Source of the DNA: Bolinopsis microptera
Taxonomy: Eukaryota; Ctenophora; Tentaculata; Lobata; Bolinopsidae
Direction: 5' to 3'
Assembly (NCBI RefSeq): GCF_026151205.1
Contig: NC_087082.1
Coordinates: 20,761,283 to 20,825,282, forward strand
Length of the DNA: 64,000 nt
The notes under the pieces are model-generated. The model saw only the letters and a program-made list of their open reading frames with translations. It ran no database searches and was not told where the DNA came from. Of the stretch, positions 24,301 to 34,900 are shown piece by piece; within the stretch, counting starts at the first letter, position 1; every line of letters begins with the position of its first letter. The position numbers were made by a program, and so were the translations under genes.

Positions 24301-27300
24301 ATATGAGGATTCTGGTTGGCTCTCAGATAAAGATAACTCGGGTAACGATCTGGGAAAGTTCACGATTGGCGGCCACTCTAAACTAATGGTGTGCCACATG
24401 TGGCCCTTATATTATGTACTTGAAGATCTCTGTTGCAACTCCTTGTGGCCCTGGGCTTCAAGTATTTTAAACATATCATTGTTGTTGAGAGATGACGTGG
24501 TCACTGGTCATATGTAATATGTCATTTGTCACCGGTCATATGATTCACATACTATAGTTCGACACGTACTCTCCTTCGACAACTAAAGTTCGATAGAAAT
24601 CACCCCTGTCGAACTAAAGTCCAGGTACCGTACTCTAGTTCGACATAGTCGAAGTTTAGGACTTGTTGAACTATCCGTCTTACCAATCCTTATTCCTTGC
24701 TTTTACAGAACTATAATCTTAGCCAACGATCTACTGCAAATCTTATGTTTTCTCTCAGTATCTATACCAGCATCCTGTATATTATGTGATTTAGTCCCCC
24801 TGTCTTATGCCAGAGGGAGCTGTAACAATTTAGTTCAGTGTAAGCACGAAACGGCTTTAATGTCTACATAGCTGGTACTTGTTATTCTGACTTGCCATCC
24901 ATTCTTTGGGAAAGGTCCGCCCTAATGTCATAGGATGGGTATACGACAGTACGGGGTGGTGTTAAAGGCCAATTCAGCGCAGCTTTCAGCGCAATCACAT
25001 GACACTCATATCACTAGTCATCATTTTACGGGGCCATAGCTCACGATCTGAGAGCCGACCAGGATCTTCATAGACAAGAATCGGGGAAAGCTCACGATTT
25101 GCAGCTACTCTATGCTACGCTTTCATAGACTTCTCCGCCATCCTAGACCTCTTTTAAACCTATCATTGTTGTTGTCGAAGAGACAGATGGTCATTGGTAA
25201 TGGCTAATGTCACTGGCCTTGTCAGTTGTCACTGGTCACTGGCCAAATAACTCTTTAACGAACAGACTTGACAATAACGCGAAGCAAGTGGTGAGTATCA
25301 GCTGCTCTAAGTTATCTGTCAGTATCCATACCGCGACCGGTATCTTGTTTATCCTGTGACTTATTCCTCCTGTCTGATTCCAGAAGGAGCTGTCTGTAGT
25401 TAACCTTAAGGTAGAACGACCATCTTGCGATCTTTGATTCATAATTGTCGTCGGTCATTTTGGTATTCGTGCCATCTTTCAACTTAACCAATGAAGATAT
25501 AATTCTCCCCATATCGTTTCAATCAATGAAACATTGTTATCATTAAAAAAAGAAGTTTCAAAATTGTTTAATTTAACCGTCTATGGCCATTCATTTCTTA
25601 ACTTCCTACCCAGTAAAACCAAACATCACTAATGATATGAAAGGGAGGGGGGCCGGGGGGCGGGGGGGCCAAGGGGAGGGGCCGGGGGACCGCGGGGGGA
25701 GGGGTCGAGGGGCCGATGGGGAGGGGCCGAGGGGGAGGGGGCAAGAACGGAAAAATAAACCCTCCCAAAAGTCAGTACTCACATGAGAGTGTGGTTGTTG
25801 ACTTGGTACCACTGAGCGTAAAGGAGCCGTTGTGAAGAGTGGTTCTCTAGATGGTATCTAGATACTATCCTCACTGTTGTGGTGTTAGAGAACAGACCCG
25901 CTCCCACTGAACACTCGTAACTTAGGTCGTACACCTGCAGTCATGGTTCTTATCACTTCCGTGTTTGGAAATAAGTATTTACTCAGGAATGTTGGTAGTG
26001 CCATTAGGTGTAACGAAGTAAAGGGGTTATTTTGCAAATTTATACTATCAGGAACAACAGATTTGTTCATTAGATTAAGTTTTAAGGGCTAGCAAAATCG
26101 AAGCAGCGAAGTTAATGGTGCGAAATCTTCAAGACCAAAATGACATGAATATAAGTAGATGACTTACTTTGTCAGGCCGCATTTGCCTCTGGGCACACTT
26201 GAGAGAGACCAGCCCCAGAGGCTTAGCAAGGTCGATACCAGCACTCCAGTGAGGTCTTACCTGGATAGAGTGAGTATTTGAATGATAAAAAACAAAATTA
26301 ATAGTTAAAAAACTAAACTAAAAAAACTAAATTAATAGTTATCACATACAGATTGGTATACAAATTCGGCAATTTAGTCTTCTAATTAGTTCAATACAGG
26401 CCAAGGCGAATAAATAAAAGATATAGTGATCAAATGAGATATAGACTGAAAAACAGGTCGTGATACCTTGCGATACTGCTTGCCAATGCGTATGCTCAAG
26501 CGTTGAGGCTGTGTCTCATTGCTGTAATCAAACATAAGGGGATGAAGACTTCTCGCAGCCTCGTGAGCTTCATACTGACATGCTGCACCCTCTCCTGAGC
26601 TGAGGGAGATTGGGTTATGGTACCCAATATTATGGTAAAAGAGCATCTTTTATCATCCTTTAAATCACAGTGCTGGCAAGCACGAGCGGTGTCTTTATTG
26701 GGGGTATACTATGTACCCCCTTTACTATTGTACCCCCTTTACTATTATACCCCATTTACTATTATACCCCCTTTGGTACACGTTACAAGCCTCTTTTGTG
26801 CACGCGAAGCGTGCACTCCGGCCGGAGGCGGCGGCCGAAGGCCGCCGCCTCCGGCAGGAGTTTTCCAGGCATTAAGACTCATCGGAAGTCGTTCAGCAGA
26901 TTTATTTTTAGTTCAAAACATTCTAATTTGATGTCAAAGATGACAGGAATAAAAAATAGTTATGTTGAGATTTTTAAGAAATTTGCATAAAATACTCGCC
27001 AGCACTGTTATACGAAATTCGGTAAAAAACCCAAAATCGCCATATTCAGGTGCCTTAAAAACCATGTTAAAATTGAGTTAGAGATCTGAAATTTTTCAGG
27101 GCGCCTAGACGTTGACCAAATCGACTGCAAAAAAAGTTTCAGGTTTCAGGAGCATCGGGAAATGGGTTTTCTAGAAGCCCTGTTTTACGATAGATTGTCG
27201 TGATATATACATACATATTCAGGGATAGACGCTTTGCCAGTCAATTGTAACCTGTATTTAAGTGTCCATAGATTCAAAAGTATAAAAGATACAGCCATTT

Positions 27301-29096
27301 CCGACCACAGGTCTTGCGAATAATTGTTTACACTTTAGTTTACATTGTATAAAAAAATTATTTGACGTCATAAACACCCCTTGATGACGTCATCAAGTTA
27401 ACCGTTTTTAAAACTTGATTTTTGACAAAGTAATAACTTTTAAAATTAATTTTACACCATTAAGGAGTAATTTAATTCAAAATCTGAGGAAATTTTCACC
27501 TTAGATAATTGTTCAAGCATTCTGAAAATCTACCGGAAAGTTTTTCTAGCTTGCTCCTTCATAAAGATATTCGTCATTGAAGTTTGTGCTTTTTTGAAGA
27601 ATTATTTTATAAAAACGTCAATTTTGCGATTTAGTATTCTCTGGTGTTGGGCCATGCCTTGGGTTGTGGAGCTCAGTTCTGCTTCTTATAGGTATAAATT
27701 GTGCATTAGGCTAGTTTTAAAGTTGAAAATCGAAAAGTTGCACACGTGGGGACACGCCCAAATTGATAGAAAATTGCTAAAATCACTGAAAATTGCTGTT
27801 TTCGTCATTTTCTGTCAACTTTAGAGTGCCGTTGTGATTACAGTTCTTCTTGAAATACTTTGAAACTTTGCATGCTTATCAAACTATATATAAAACAATT
27901 ACATGCAAAAATTTACGGCGATTCAATATTGGATGCGCACGCAAAGTCCGCTCAAAGTTTGCACGTGCGAAAGGTGAGAATTTTGCTCATTCGTGATTTC
28001 CAACAAATTCTGCTTTGCCACGACAGTTTAATGTCATTATATATGAATTTAATGCCAACTTGGATGAGTATTAAGTGGCATATTCAGTCAGTGATCGACC
28101 GATATGCTTCCCTAAACACAAGGAAATGTTTTTAAAGGAAAAATTTCGAAATCGTTGAAACTTCCTCCTTATTAATGAAGATATCAGTTTATATTTCGAC
28201 TTTATAAAGTACCCTGACATTATAATCAAAAAGAGATGATATTTTACCAAAACCCATAATCATGGGTAGAGTGGACCGCTGTCAGTGTCTCTCTTTCCCA
28301 AACAAAAGGAAATGATATTAATTTGATTGACCGTTCTCAAATGCAAAATGATACCGAGAATGAAATCGGTCGCTCGCTTTTCCCATTCATTTACAATTGT
28401 AATAGATTAAGAAGAACTGCCCAAAGGCAGCTGTACTCGGCAATAAAGATTCAATAAACTTCAGCTTATTCAATAAGTTATAACTACCACCCTTGTCCCT
28501 TACCCCAAAATACTAGGTATCGACCCGAACGCAACCCAAAGAGATTTTTACAGCATCTGATTGATGTAATCAATCAAAACTTATTTATACAATTCGTAAG
28601 CCGTGAATGAATGGGAAAAGCGAGCGACCGATTTCATTCTCGGTATCATTTTGCATTTGAGAACGGTCAATCAAATTAATATCATTTCCTTTTGTTTGGG
28701 AAAGAGAGACACTGACAGCGGTCCACTCTACCCATGATTATGGGTTTTGGTAAAATGATATAAACCGAATAACCAAAAGGCATGGTAAAACATGAATGGC
28801 TTACTTCTGTTGAGAGAAAACGAGAGGGTAGACAGTAAGGTTGACCACCACAAACTTGACATACAGCACAATCTTCCAGCAGAACTTGCTGACTATCTCA
28901 CATCTCACGTGTATGGGCAACTTCCGATCCTTCTCATCGCGTGTCATGAAGGTTTTACGGGAAGTTGAAGTGCCGAGATAGGGGAACTGGAGCTTGTAGA
29001 ACTGGGGGAAACCGTCTAGTTGGAATGCACAGAAGATGTCTGTAGAGGGGTTTATGTCGTAGAGTGAGAGGGATTGGGAGTGCTGGATCACACCAC
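15318..29096 (-). CDS. VPS13-family lipid-transfer protein, C-terminal part
   Basis: Exons in order of translation: 28805-29096, 26467-26599, 26168-26260, 25783-25934, then 25332-25389 or 24768-24819, 20226-20422, 18515-20082, 18195-18396, 17733-17980, 15318-15817. Phases agree throughout. Family marks: NxTxxPLVFSQQ, HPLMFDYS, VSRYHLEN, CEWSGGF, PYHWDEP, GLAKGLIGTVAKPAAGLLDF, RLPRCCSGEI, then a PH-like C-terminus and stop at 15318. VPS13 proteins bridge membranes at contact sites and move lipids; the part seen here is the adaptor-binding (VAB) region, the C-terminal helices and the PH-like end. The N-terminal chorein/channel half is not in the window. Upstream DNA holds a plus-strand gene and then another minus-strand gene, so this is either a truncated paralogue or a gene with a very large intron. 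The small exon near 25 kb is present twice. Confidence 0.88.
15839..17629. mobile_element. Foldback transposon with arms of AGCGCT-rich satellite
   Basis: Direct repeats GAATATCG at 15831-15838 and 17630-17637 flank inverted ends that start GGTTCTTTTGCGATAGTC. The two arms (about 15839-16510 and 16965-17629) are near-perfect reverse complements made of short units such as AGCGCTGG and CGACAACTAGCGCT. An 8-bp target duplication fits hAT- or Mutator-type transposons, but no transposase is present. Its left end is only about 12 bp upstream of the acceptor of the last VPS13-like exon, so the branch point of that intron must now lie within the element. The spacer contains a second repeat (16546-16948). 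Confidence 0.8.
16546..16948. repeat. Dispersed element copy nested in the foldback spacer
   Basis: It begins with TTAATCACTTTACACTTGAC and ends with a segment whose complement begins TAAATCACTGACACTC, so the ends are imperfectly inverted. The right part (TTCGGAATTAGCGTCCGAAA and following) recurs at 31030-31155, and the left end recurs at 30198. It also carries a short CCCTAACCCTAACCC stretch, which is telomere-like but only two to three units long. Confidence 0.65.
20427..20524. repeat. Decamer tandem repeat GTGGTAACTA
   Basis: About ten copies of a 10-bp unit lie immediately upstream of the acceptor of the VPS13-like exon at 20226-20422 (transcript on the minus strand). Confidence 0.9.
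20701..22264 (-). pseudogene. THAP-domain / P2X7-like Cys-rich protein, frameshifted
   Basis: Translation starts at 22264 with MPSSCVVGGCTHRSGQ, a C2CH THAP zinc finger (later VCSDHF and the AVP motif). An acidic Ser/Asp/Glu linker follows, then a zinc-ribbon stretch (WCPECG ... YVCSGKLVHEGTW). That frame stops near 21245. A second frame takes over near 21330 (RLQKTTKEDYRHFYPELQ) and runs to 20701 through WCSCGECKLM, CCNES, FMAYRTFINML and ILPACVVSQIRAKFP. The latter is the Cys-rich domain found at the C-terminus of P2X7-like proteins. THAP domains bind DNA and are common in domesticated or live transposases. The frame change, and probably a missing middle, suggest a dead copy. It is intronless and lies in a VPS13-like intron on the same strand. 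Confidence 0.75.
24768..24819 (-). other. Duplicate small VPS13-like exon (copy b, 52 nt)
   Basis: It has a good acceptor (ttgttacag) and donor (gtatag), and a start and end phase identical to copy a, so either can join 25783-25934 to 20226-20422. It encodes SLWHKTGGLNHIIYRML against SFWNQTGGISHRINKIP in copy a. Alternative (mutually exclusive) use is an inference. Copy b may be dead. Confidence 0.55.
25332..25389 (-). other. Small VPS13-like exon (copy a, 58 nt)
   Basis: Acceptor ctacagacag and donor gtatgg. It joins in phase to CTC AT| upstream and |CTA CTA downstream. It fills the spot where VPS13 proteins have a short W-containing segment before the CEWSGGF strand. A second donor six bases earlier aligns with that of copy b. 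Confidence 0.6.
25641..25747 (+). repeat. G-rich low-complexity tract
   Basis: About 105 bp of G runs of four to seven with short breaks, able to form G-quadruplexes on the plus strand. It lies about 35 bp downstream of a VPS13-like exon donor, so in the pre-mRNA it is C-rich. Confidence 0.8.
26698..26858. repeat. GC-rich perfect hairpins and TACCCCC repeats, organelle-like
   Basis: TACCCCCTTTACTATT-like units (26698-26780) are followed by two perfect hairpins, both with a GAA loop. The first is GTGCACGCGAAGCGTGCAC at 26798-26816. The second is at 26821-26855, with arms of GCCGGAGGCGGCGGCC. The GC content is far above the rest of the window. Such GC palindromes with GCGAAGC loops are familiar from algal organelle genomes. 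Organelle origin is a guess. Confidence 0.75.
27938..28030. repeat. Second copy of the dispersed repeat at 9446-9560
   Basis: Same core (GCACGCAA, AAAGTTTGCACGTGCGAAA, CTCATTC.TGATTTCC). The surrounding 27000-28200 is AT-rich, with no coding signal that I trust. Confidence 0.6.
28243..28754. mobile_element. Foldback MITE with near-perfect 150-bp arms
   Basis: Arms 28243-28393 and 28604-28754 are essentially exact reverse complements that begin TTTACCAAAACCCATAATC. ATGATAT directly repeats on both sides (28236-28242 and 28755-28761). The central 210 bp has no ORF. The near-identity of the arms points to a recent insertion into the VPS13-like intron. Confidence 0.85.
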
Positions 29097-29320
29097 CTGC
29101 AAGGCAGTGTGTTAAGTTTTTTGGTTTTTGAGGGGGTGCAATGAATTTCAGTTTTAATCTTTCGTTGGAAATATCTAACGGTCTAGATAATCGGCTGGGA
29201 AGTAAAATGGCCAAAAAATATCGAGTTTGGAAAAAGTTTTTGTGTTTTGATCCAATCAGTTGTTTGAATTTCAATTCTTATCTGCTGTAGATAAGCGATG
29301 TAAACAAGTTCGACTATGTG

Positions 29321-30185
29321 ATGTTATCTATACTTCTACTGGTACTGACTCTCTGCTTACTGACTACCAATGCCAATAAAGGTTAGTACCCATTATTATT
29401 ATAGTTGTTAACAGTTCTTACTTTACAATAGTGATATCCAATACAAGGAGGTGTCACAACAAAAACATTTACCCTCAAATTAGCTGCACGTTTAGATTAA
29501 TTACTTGATTACAACTAATATTATTAGTTATTAATTATCATAACACTTAATAGGGAAAGTGACTCTGATAGCTACTTGTGACGATGTCCTGGAAGTGTAT
29601 CTTGATGGAGTTCAACATGAAAAACAAGACGGTACCCTTAGAATTTGGTATCGATCGACAGCGTTCCAGACATCAGAAGCATTGAGGGTGATAGCATTGA
29701 AAGGTAGTGACAAAGGTATTAATTATGGAATATTAGCATCACTACAGAACGAGGAAGGAGAGACAATCTTCGTGACAGACACTAACTGGAAATGCTCATC
29801 GGTCGAGGAAGAAGGATGGGAGCTGCCAGGATTTCAAGATAGTTCAGATAACTGGCAGATTGCTTTTAAGATAGCTGACCACGGTGCCAATCACTTTGGT
29901 CAAATAGCTGCAATATCACGTGATGCAGACTGGATCTGGGCAGTCGGAGGTACAGCAGGTTCCACAGTTTACTGTCGCGGAGTAGTAAGACCAGGTGAGA
30001 AAATACATTTTAGTGGGAGCTGGGATCGTTCTGTTGACTTTTGTTCTGTTGACTGTAGTGAAATTTATCAAGTTGTACACATTGACAATCGGTGCGGTGG
30101 GAAATATTGTTTAAATGTACTTTATTTATTGGCAAAATTCATGAAAAACTTCAGTCTAGTACAGAATTATATTGACATAAACTAG
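29321..30185 (+). CDS. Small secreted protein with a lectin-like/PA14-like domain
   Basis: Exon 1 (29321-29381) encodes a signal peptide, MLSILLLVLTLCLLTTNA. Exon 2 (29554-30185) follows acceptor ttaatag in phase and runs to a stop, giving about 230 aa. The domain starts KVTLIATCDDVLEVYLDG, continues through RVIALKG, TNWKCSS, GWELPGFQDSSDNW and WIWAV, and ends VYCRGVV. This matches the family of secreted beta-sandwich domains seen in cnidarian and other invertebrate proteins (a jelly-roll with WKCS...GW..P and WIWA...VYCR). A possible donor at 29994 (phase 1) could link to further exons that I did not find. It lies in opposite orientation between the VPS13-like exons and the Ig gene. Ligand unknown. 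Confidence 0.72.
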
Positions 30186-30197
30186 CGTATAAACTAG

Positions 30198-31160
30198 GAT
30201 GATAATTAATCACTCTACACTCGACTGTCACGTGACGAAAACGCCGTGATTTCATTGGTTAACCTGATAACGCGCCGCAGATCTCTATAAACACAAATTA
30301 TTCATCGCGCGTGCAGTAAACTCAAATTAAGTCCTTATTTGTTACCGAAATTCAGACTTTCGACAAAACTGTACCATAATATGGATTGGTCGAAAATCGA
30401 GAGTTTTAGTGAATAACTTATAATATATTTTCAATTTTCTCAAGATCTGACCGATAGATTTTCTTTAAACTTTTGAAATAGTTACATGGTTATATGGCAG
30501 ATAATGTGTGAGAGTTTTGGAGAAATTCTATGTGCCAAACTTGAGATATGACTTCAAACACAAGAAAATATCTCCAAATTGGCGGTTTCTAACGGAAATC
30601 AGGCATATATTTCAAGATCTGACTGATAGATTTTCTTTAAACTTTCCAGATAATTACATGGCTATATGACAGATAATGTGTACGAGTTTGGGAGAATTTC
30701 TATGTGCCAAACTTGAGATATGACTTCAAACACAAGAAAATATCTCCAAATTGGCGGTTTCTAACAGAACACAGGCATATATTTCGAGATCTGATTTTCA
30801 TTAAACTTTCCAGATAGTTGGTGAACATGGCCAGTCTCATATCGATAGGGGAGGATGGCGGAGACTTGGAGCCTGTACAGATACTGGTTACTAACTAATA
30901 GATTTAATAATAATATAGGTTAATTAAAAAGTTAAGTTAGTTAATTTGTTAGTTAAATATAGAAATAAATTTCATTATTTCAATCATCGACAGCTTAATT
31001 TGGTTAAAAATGTTAACCCAATTAGTAATGGTATTATGTCATGGGGGTGATTTTCGGAATCAGCGTCCGAAAATACATCGATTCAAATAGGTTTCAACTG
31101 TCGGGGGCTCTTTTAGAAAAATCTCGAAGATCGATCAGTGTAGACTGATTTAGCACAATC
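30198..31160. repeat. Dispersed element with internal 173-bp repeats
   Basis: The left end (30198, TTAATCACTCTACACTCGAC) and right end (31030-31155, GCGTCCGAAAATACATCGAT) match the element nested at 16546-16948. Between them at about 30430-30810 is a direct repeat of about 173 bp in 2.3 copies, each with AGATCTGAC and CAAACTTGAGATATGACTTC. There is no ORF. Confidence 0.65.
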
Positions 31161-31610
31161 AGTTTAATTTATTCAGCAGAGAAATAACAACTTTTTGTTG
31201 GAAAAAGTTATAATTTTAATCAAATAATACAGTAAAACTTAAAATTGTAATTTACAAAACTTTCAGTTGAACTTGAATTAAATAACTAAACAACTAAACA
31301 ACGCACAAAACAAAAATAAAGCAGAAAACATGGTTCTAGTAGTAGTAGTTTACTTGTTTTACAAAATTGTAGGTTTATAACCAACCATTACCAAGACGCG
31401 CGCCGAGTTGGACTTGTCGACGGTCTGTGAAAAAATATTCTACGAGTATCACCCGTTAAATAAAAAAGTACAGTTCTGTCTGTTAAACCAATCACAAATA
31501 TAAAATAATTTGCCATCATAACACATAGCAGGATTGATTAAGTTTCAAAATATTGTACCAGGGTGTTTGATGTTAGATTGTGGATTGCAATTGTTTTGAT
31601 TACCTTTACT

Positions 31611-31793
31611 GGGCCGCGCTCAGCCTGTCATTCCGCCAAATCTTTATTATAATGTTCATTATGTTAATGAACATAATAGCCTGGGGTCCTCAGGTAATGA
31701 TTACCTGAGAAGTGGAAACCTCAGGCTTTTGTGTTCATGAGCACATGAGGACCAATTGAAGATAAGGCTAATGGCAGGCTGGGCGCCGCCCAA
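31611..31793. mobile_element. Short MITE with about 34-bp inverted ends
   Basis: The left end GGGCCGCGCTCAGCCTGTCA matches the complement of the right end, GGGCGGCGCCCAGCCTGCCA, and the match continues for about 34 bp. The interior folds into further small hairpins (CCTCAGGTAATGATTACCTGAG region). GGGC ends resemble PIF/Harbinger-type MITEs. The target duplication is not clear. Confidence 0.65.
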
Positions 31794-31923
31794 CATTGTT
31801 TTGAGAGTTTTATGATAAAAACTACCTCAAGAATAAAATTGGCTCCAACATCAAAACAAGAATAAAAATATGATCTATGATTTGAACCTTTCAATCCCAG
31901 TTTATGTTTCACAGAGTCAATGC

Positions 31924-34900
31924 TCAAGGGTAAATTTGTTCAATGACTCTTAGACAAGGACTAAGATCAATCTTAGTGTGATATGAGCCAGTAGATGTGT
32001 TGCAGATCACTTCCTTCGCGTTCTCGTTCATTAAGACAAGGTCTTCGTTGATACACGTGACGACATATTTGTAGTCGTCGGATTCAGCAATTTCAACCTG
32101 AAAATGACATCCTTGACTCACTGAGTGTGGATAGAAAATGGACTAATCAACTCGGGAAGAAGAAAAGATTTATATTCAAGTTTTAAACTGAGCTTTGTAC
32201 CTAATATTAGTATTACATCTGTATAAAACTGACCTTTTTCAAAAGTGTATTCGGAGGCGTACGAGGTGGTTTACAGCGTAGTTTGATCTTTAGGTTCGTC
32301 TCGTCAGTACTGAATTCGAATCCAGTCTCCAACTTGATCCTGATAGTGATATGATGGGTCATTCAATTTGAATACATTTGTAATACTAATTAATGTAGCC
32401 ACTACTACTAGCCAACAACAGACGACGTTAATTTGGACCATGCCTGGAACTGGAAGTGGAAGTTGAATAAATTCAGAAAGTTGCTTTACGGCAAAAGAAT
32501 TCATGATCAAATGTATAATCGAGATTTAATGTACAAAACGCCGTTGAATGGATCATTCAAGAAATTTCTAAGCTAGCACAGTTCGAATGACTTAAAACCT
32601 GAAACTGTAATGACCACCGTCACAAAAGTAAACGTCCTCTAAACGATGTGAGATTGTGTAGGGACCCGATACTGCAGAGAAGTCTGGAAGGGATATTGGA
32701 ATATCCTTGTTTCCTTCTGAGAAAGATACTATTATAGTCTAGTTACAAATACAAAACAAACCTAACCTGTATTTTGTTTTTTTAATCTGTACATGAACCG
32801 ACTGTCTCTAAATTTGTTTAATGCATTATTTTACCTGTACTATATTATTATTATCAATTTATTTAGTGTTGCCGCCAGCCGCAGCTATACTATATACTAC
32901 TAGGCCTTCTGACTTCTGTTAATATTTTGGTAGAAGTTCAAACAGTGAACCACACAAATTAAAAAATTTTTAAAAATGTCAATGAAAGTGAATTGTAACT
33001 GAAAAAGTACAACAAAGTACAAACCTTTATAGTGAAGGAATACACTCAATGGCTTTATGTCTCCAAGGACTGACATTGTAAAGAATGCAGTCGACCTTTC
33101 AAAAACGGCCTTTACTTTTGAAATTGTTGCTTGAGCTGACTTGACGCATATCATGTCACATGTTTGCTGTTGACCCGAAAGGAAAATGACTGCTCTGTAG
33201 TCTGAAAAATAAAATAAAAATTGACAACTTCAGATATAAAAATGCATTTTTTAATTTAATTTTGCATTCTGGGTTAAAACTTTATTAAACACTTGAGCCT
33301 TTCTAGCCAGATTGATTTCCCTCTGACTTCTATATTAGAGAGTATCAGCTTAGAAGCTTATAGTATTAGGGGGACGCCCCATCACGGGATTTCTAGGACT
33401 TGTTTAAGCGTATAAAATACATTTACTATATGGGCTATAGCAGCGTTATTTCAGCAATTTCTTGTTTAATGATTCATACATCTACTAGTAATAAGATGTG
33501 TGATTGCGTGTGTTTTTATCATTTTGTTTTTTGTCATTGTACAATAACTACTACGTCATTCTTTGCAATATTGGGAGAAACGGTACTAGACTCAATACTA
33601 GCTTTACTCGTCACGAACTTAGTGAAAATAACTTTAGAGCGGCGGCTAATTTCAGAATTTACAATGTCAGAAAATGACAGTGTAGGAGCCAGTCTTAGGG
33701 TAGGTTCTTTCAATTGCAATGGCCTCGGAAACCCCGAGAAACGTAGATCGGTTCTTGGTTGGCTACTAGCTAAACCAGAAGATATTATTATGGTACAAGA
33801 ATCTCACTCTGTAGTTGAAACGGAAGACTTCTGGAGGACAATCTGGGGGGGAGATATTTATTTCAATCATGGTACCTCTAAGTCCACTGGGGTTACATTC
33901 CTGGTCAAACCCAATTCTAATATTAAAATTTGCAGTCACAGGATCATCACACAGGGACGTGTATCACTGTTAGAAATTGAGAAGGATTCCATCAAGTATT
34001 GCTTGGTAAACGTCTATTGTCCTAATAGCAATGATACTTATGTTGTAGAGAACTTGTTCCTGGAAACTCTAGGACGTACAAGGGATGATTATCGTATCTT
34101 GGCTGGGGACTGGAATACTATCTTAAATAATAATCTTGATAAATATGGTGGTAATAGTTCCCACAGTAATACTAAGCGTCAGCAATATTTGAACCAGGTG
34201 ACCGCTGATCATGGCATCAGTGATATCTTCCGTCTTAGTAGGGGTAATGAGCGTGTTTATACTCACGTAAATAAACAGCACAAAACCCAAACACGCCTAG
34301 ATTTCTTCCTTATAGATGATAGTCTGGTTAATTATCCGGTCTGTAACGCAGATATTAGTCATGGCTTTCGATCTGATCACAGCTACATTTCATTATCTCT
34401 ACAGGGTTCCCCCATTAAACGTGGAATAGGATATTGGAAACTTAATAATAGCCATCTAAATAATGAGTCGTTTTTGAGTAATGTACGGGAGATTATCAAT
34501 GAAACTGCTGACAGTAATTTTGATTCGTACTCGGGACTCTGGGACGTGATTAAAATGAAAATTAAAGATTTTGCGATCAGATTCGGAAAAAAAGAAAAGA
34601 AAGAAAAAGTTGCAAAAAAGAAAAAAATATCCTCTGATATTGAAGAGGTTAAAAAGATAACTGATTTTATGCAGAAAGATGATCTGCGCAAAAAATTGTA
34701 TGACTTGGAATCCCAGCTTGATGGTATCATCAAAGCTGAAGTTAACGGGGCCATGACCAGGTCTAGGATTCAGTGGACAGAGGAGGGTGAAAGGTCCACC
34801 AAATATTTCTTCGGGCTGGAGAAAAGTAGAGCTAAAAAAAAGTCTATTACCAAACTTATTAACAGCGATCAGAGTGTACTACGCACACAGCAGGATATTT

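Larger units (their letters stand above)
23222..25405. repeat. Three-copy degenerate segmental duplication in a VPS13-like intron
   Basis: Unit 1 (23222-23857) and the start of unit 2 (23858-24484) are about 95% identical. Unit 2 runs on to about 24840. A more diverged unit 3 covers about 24935-25405. Each carries a hairpin whose arms contain CTGAGAGCCAACCAGA and its complement. Units 2 and 3 end with a copy of a small VPS13-like exon (24768-24819 and 25332-25389). Unit 1 lacks the exon. Confidence 0.8.

Noticed and set aside
25583-25812. Gly/Arg-rich and Pro-rich ORFs on both strands
   Set aside because: They come from the G-rich low-complexity tract and have no homology signal.
28801-29274. 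Single ORF of 157 codons read as one exon starting at 29274
   Set aside because: A good acceptor at 29097 and VPS13-type sequence only downstream of it indicate that the first about 60 codons are intron.
32330-32345. tRNA-like GGTTCGAATCC-type motif search
   Set aside because: Only partial T-loop matches were found (for example near 32330), with no acceptor stem or D-loop. No tRNA called in the window.
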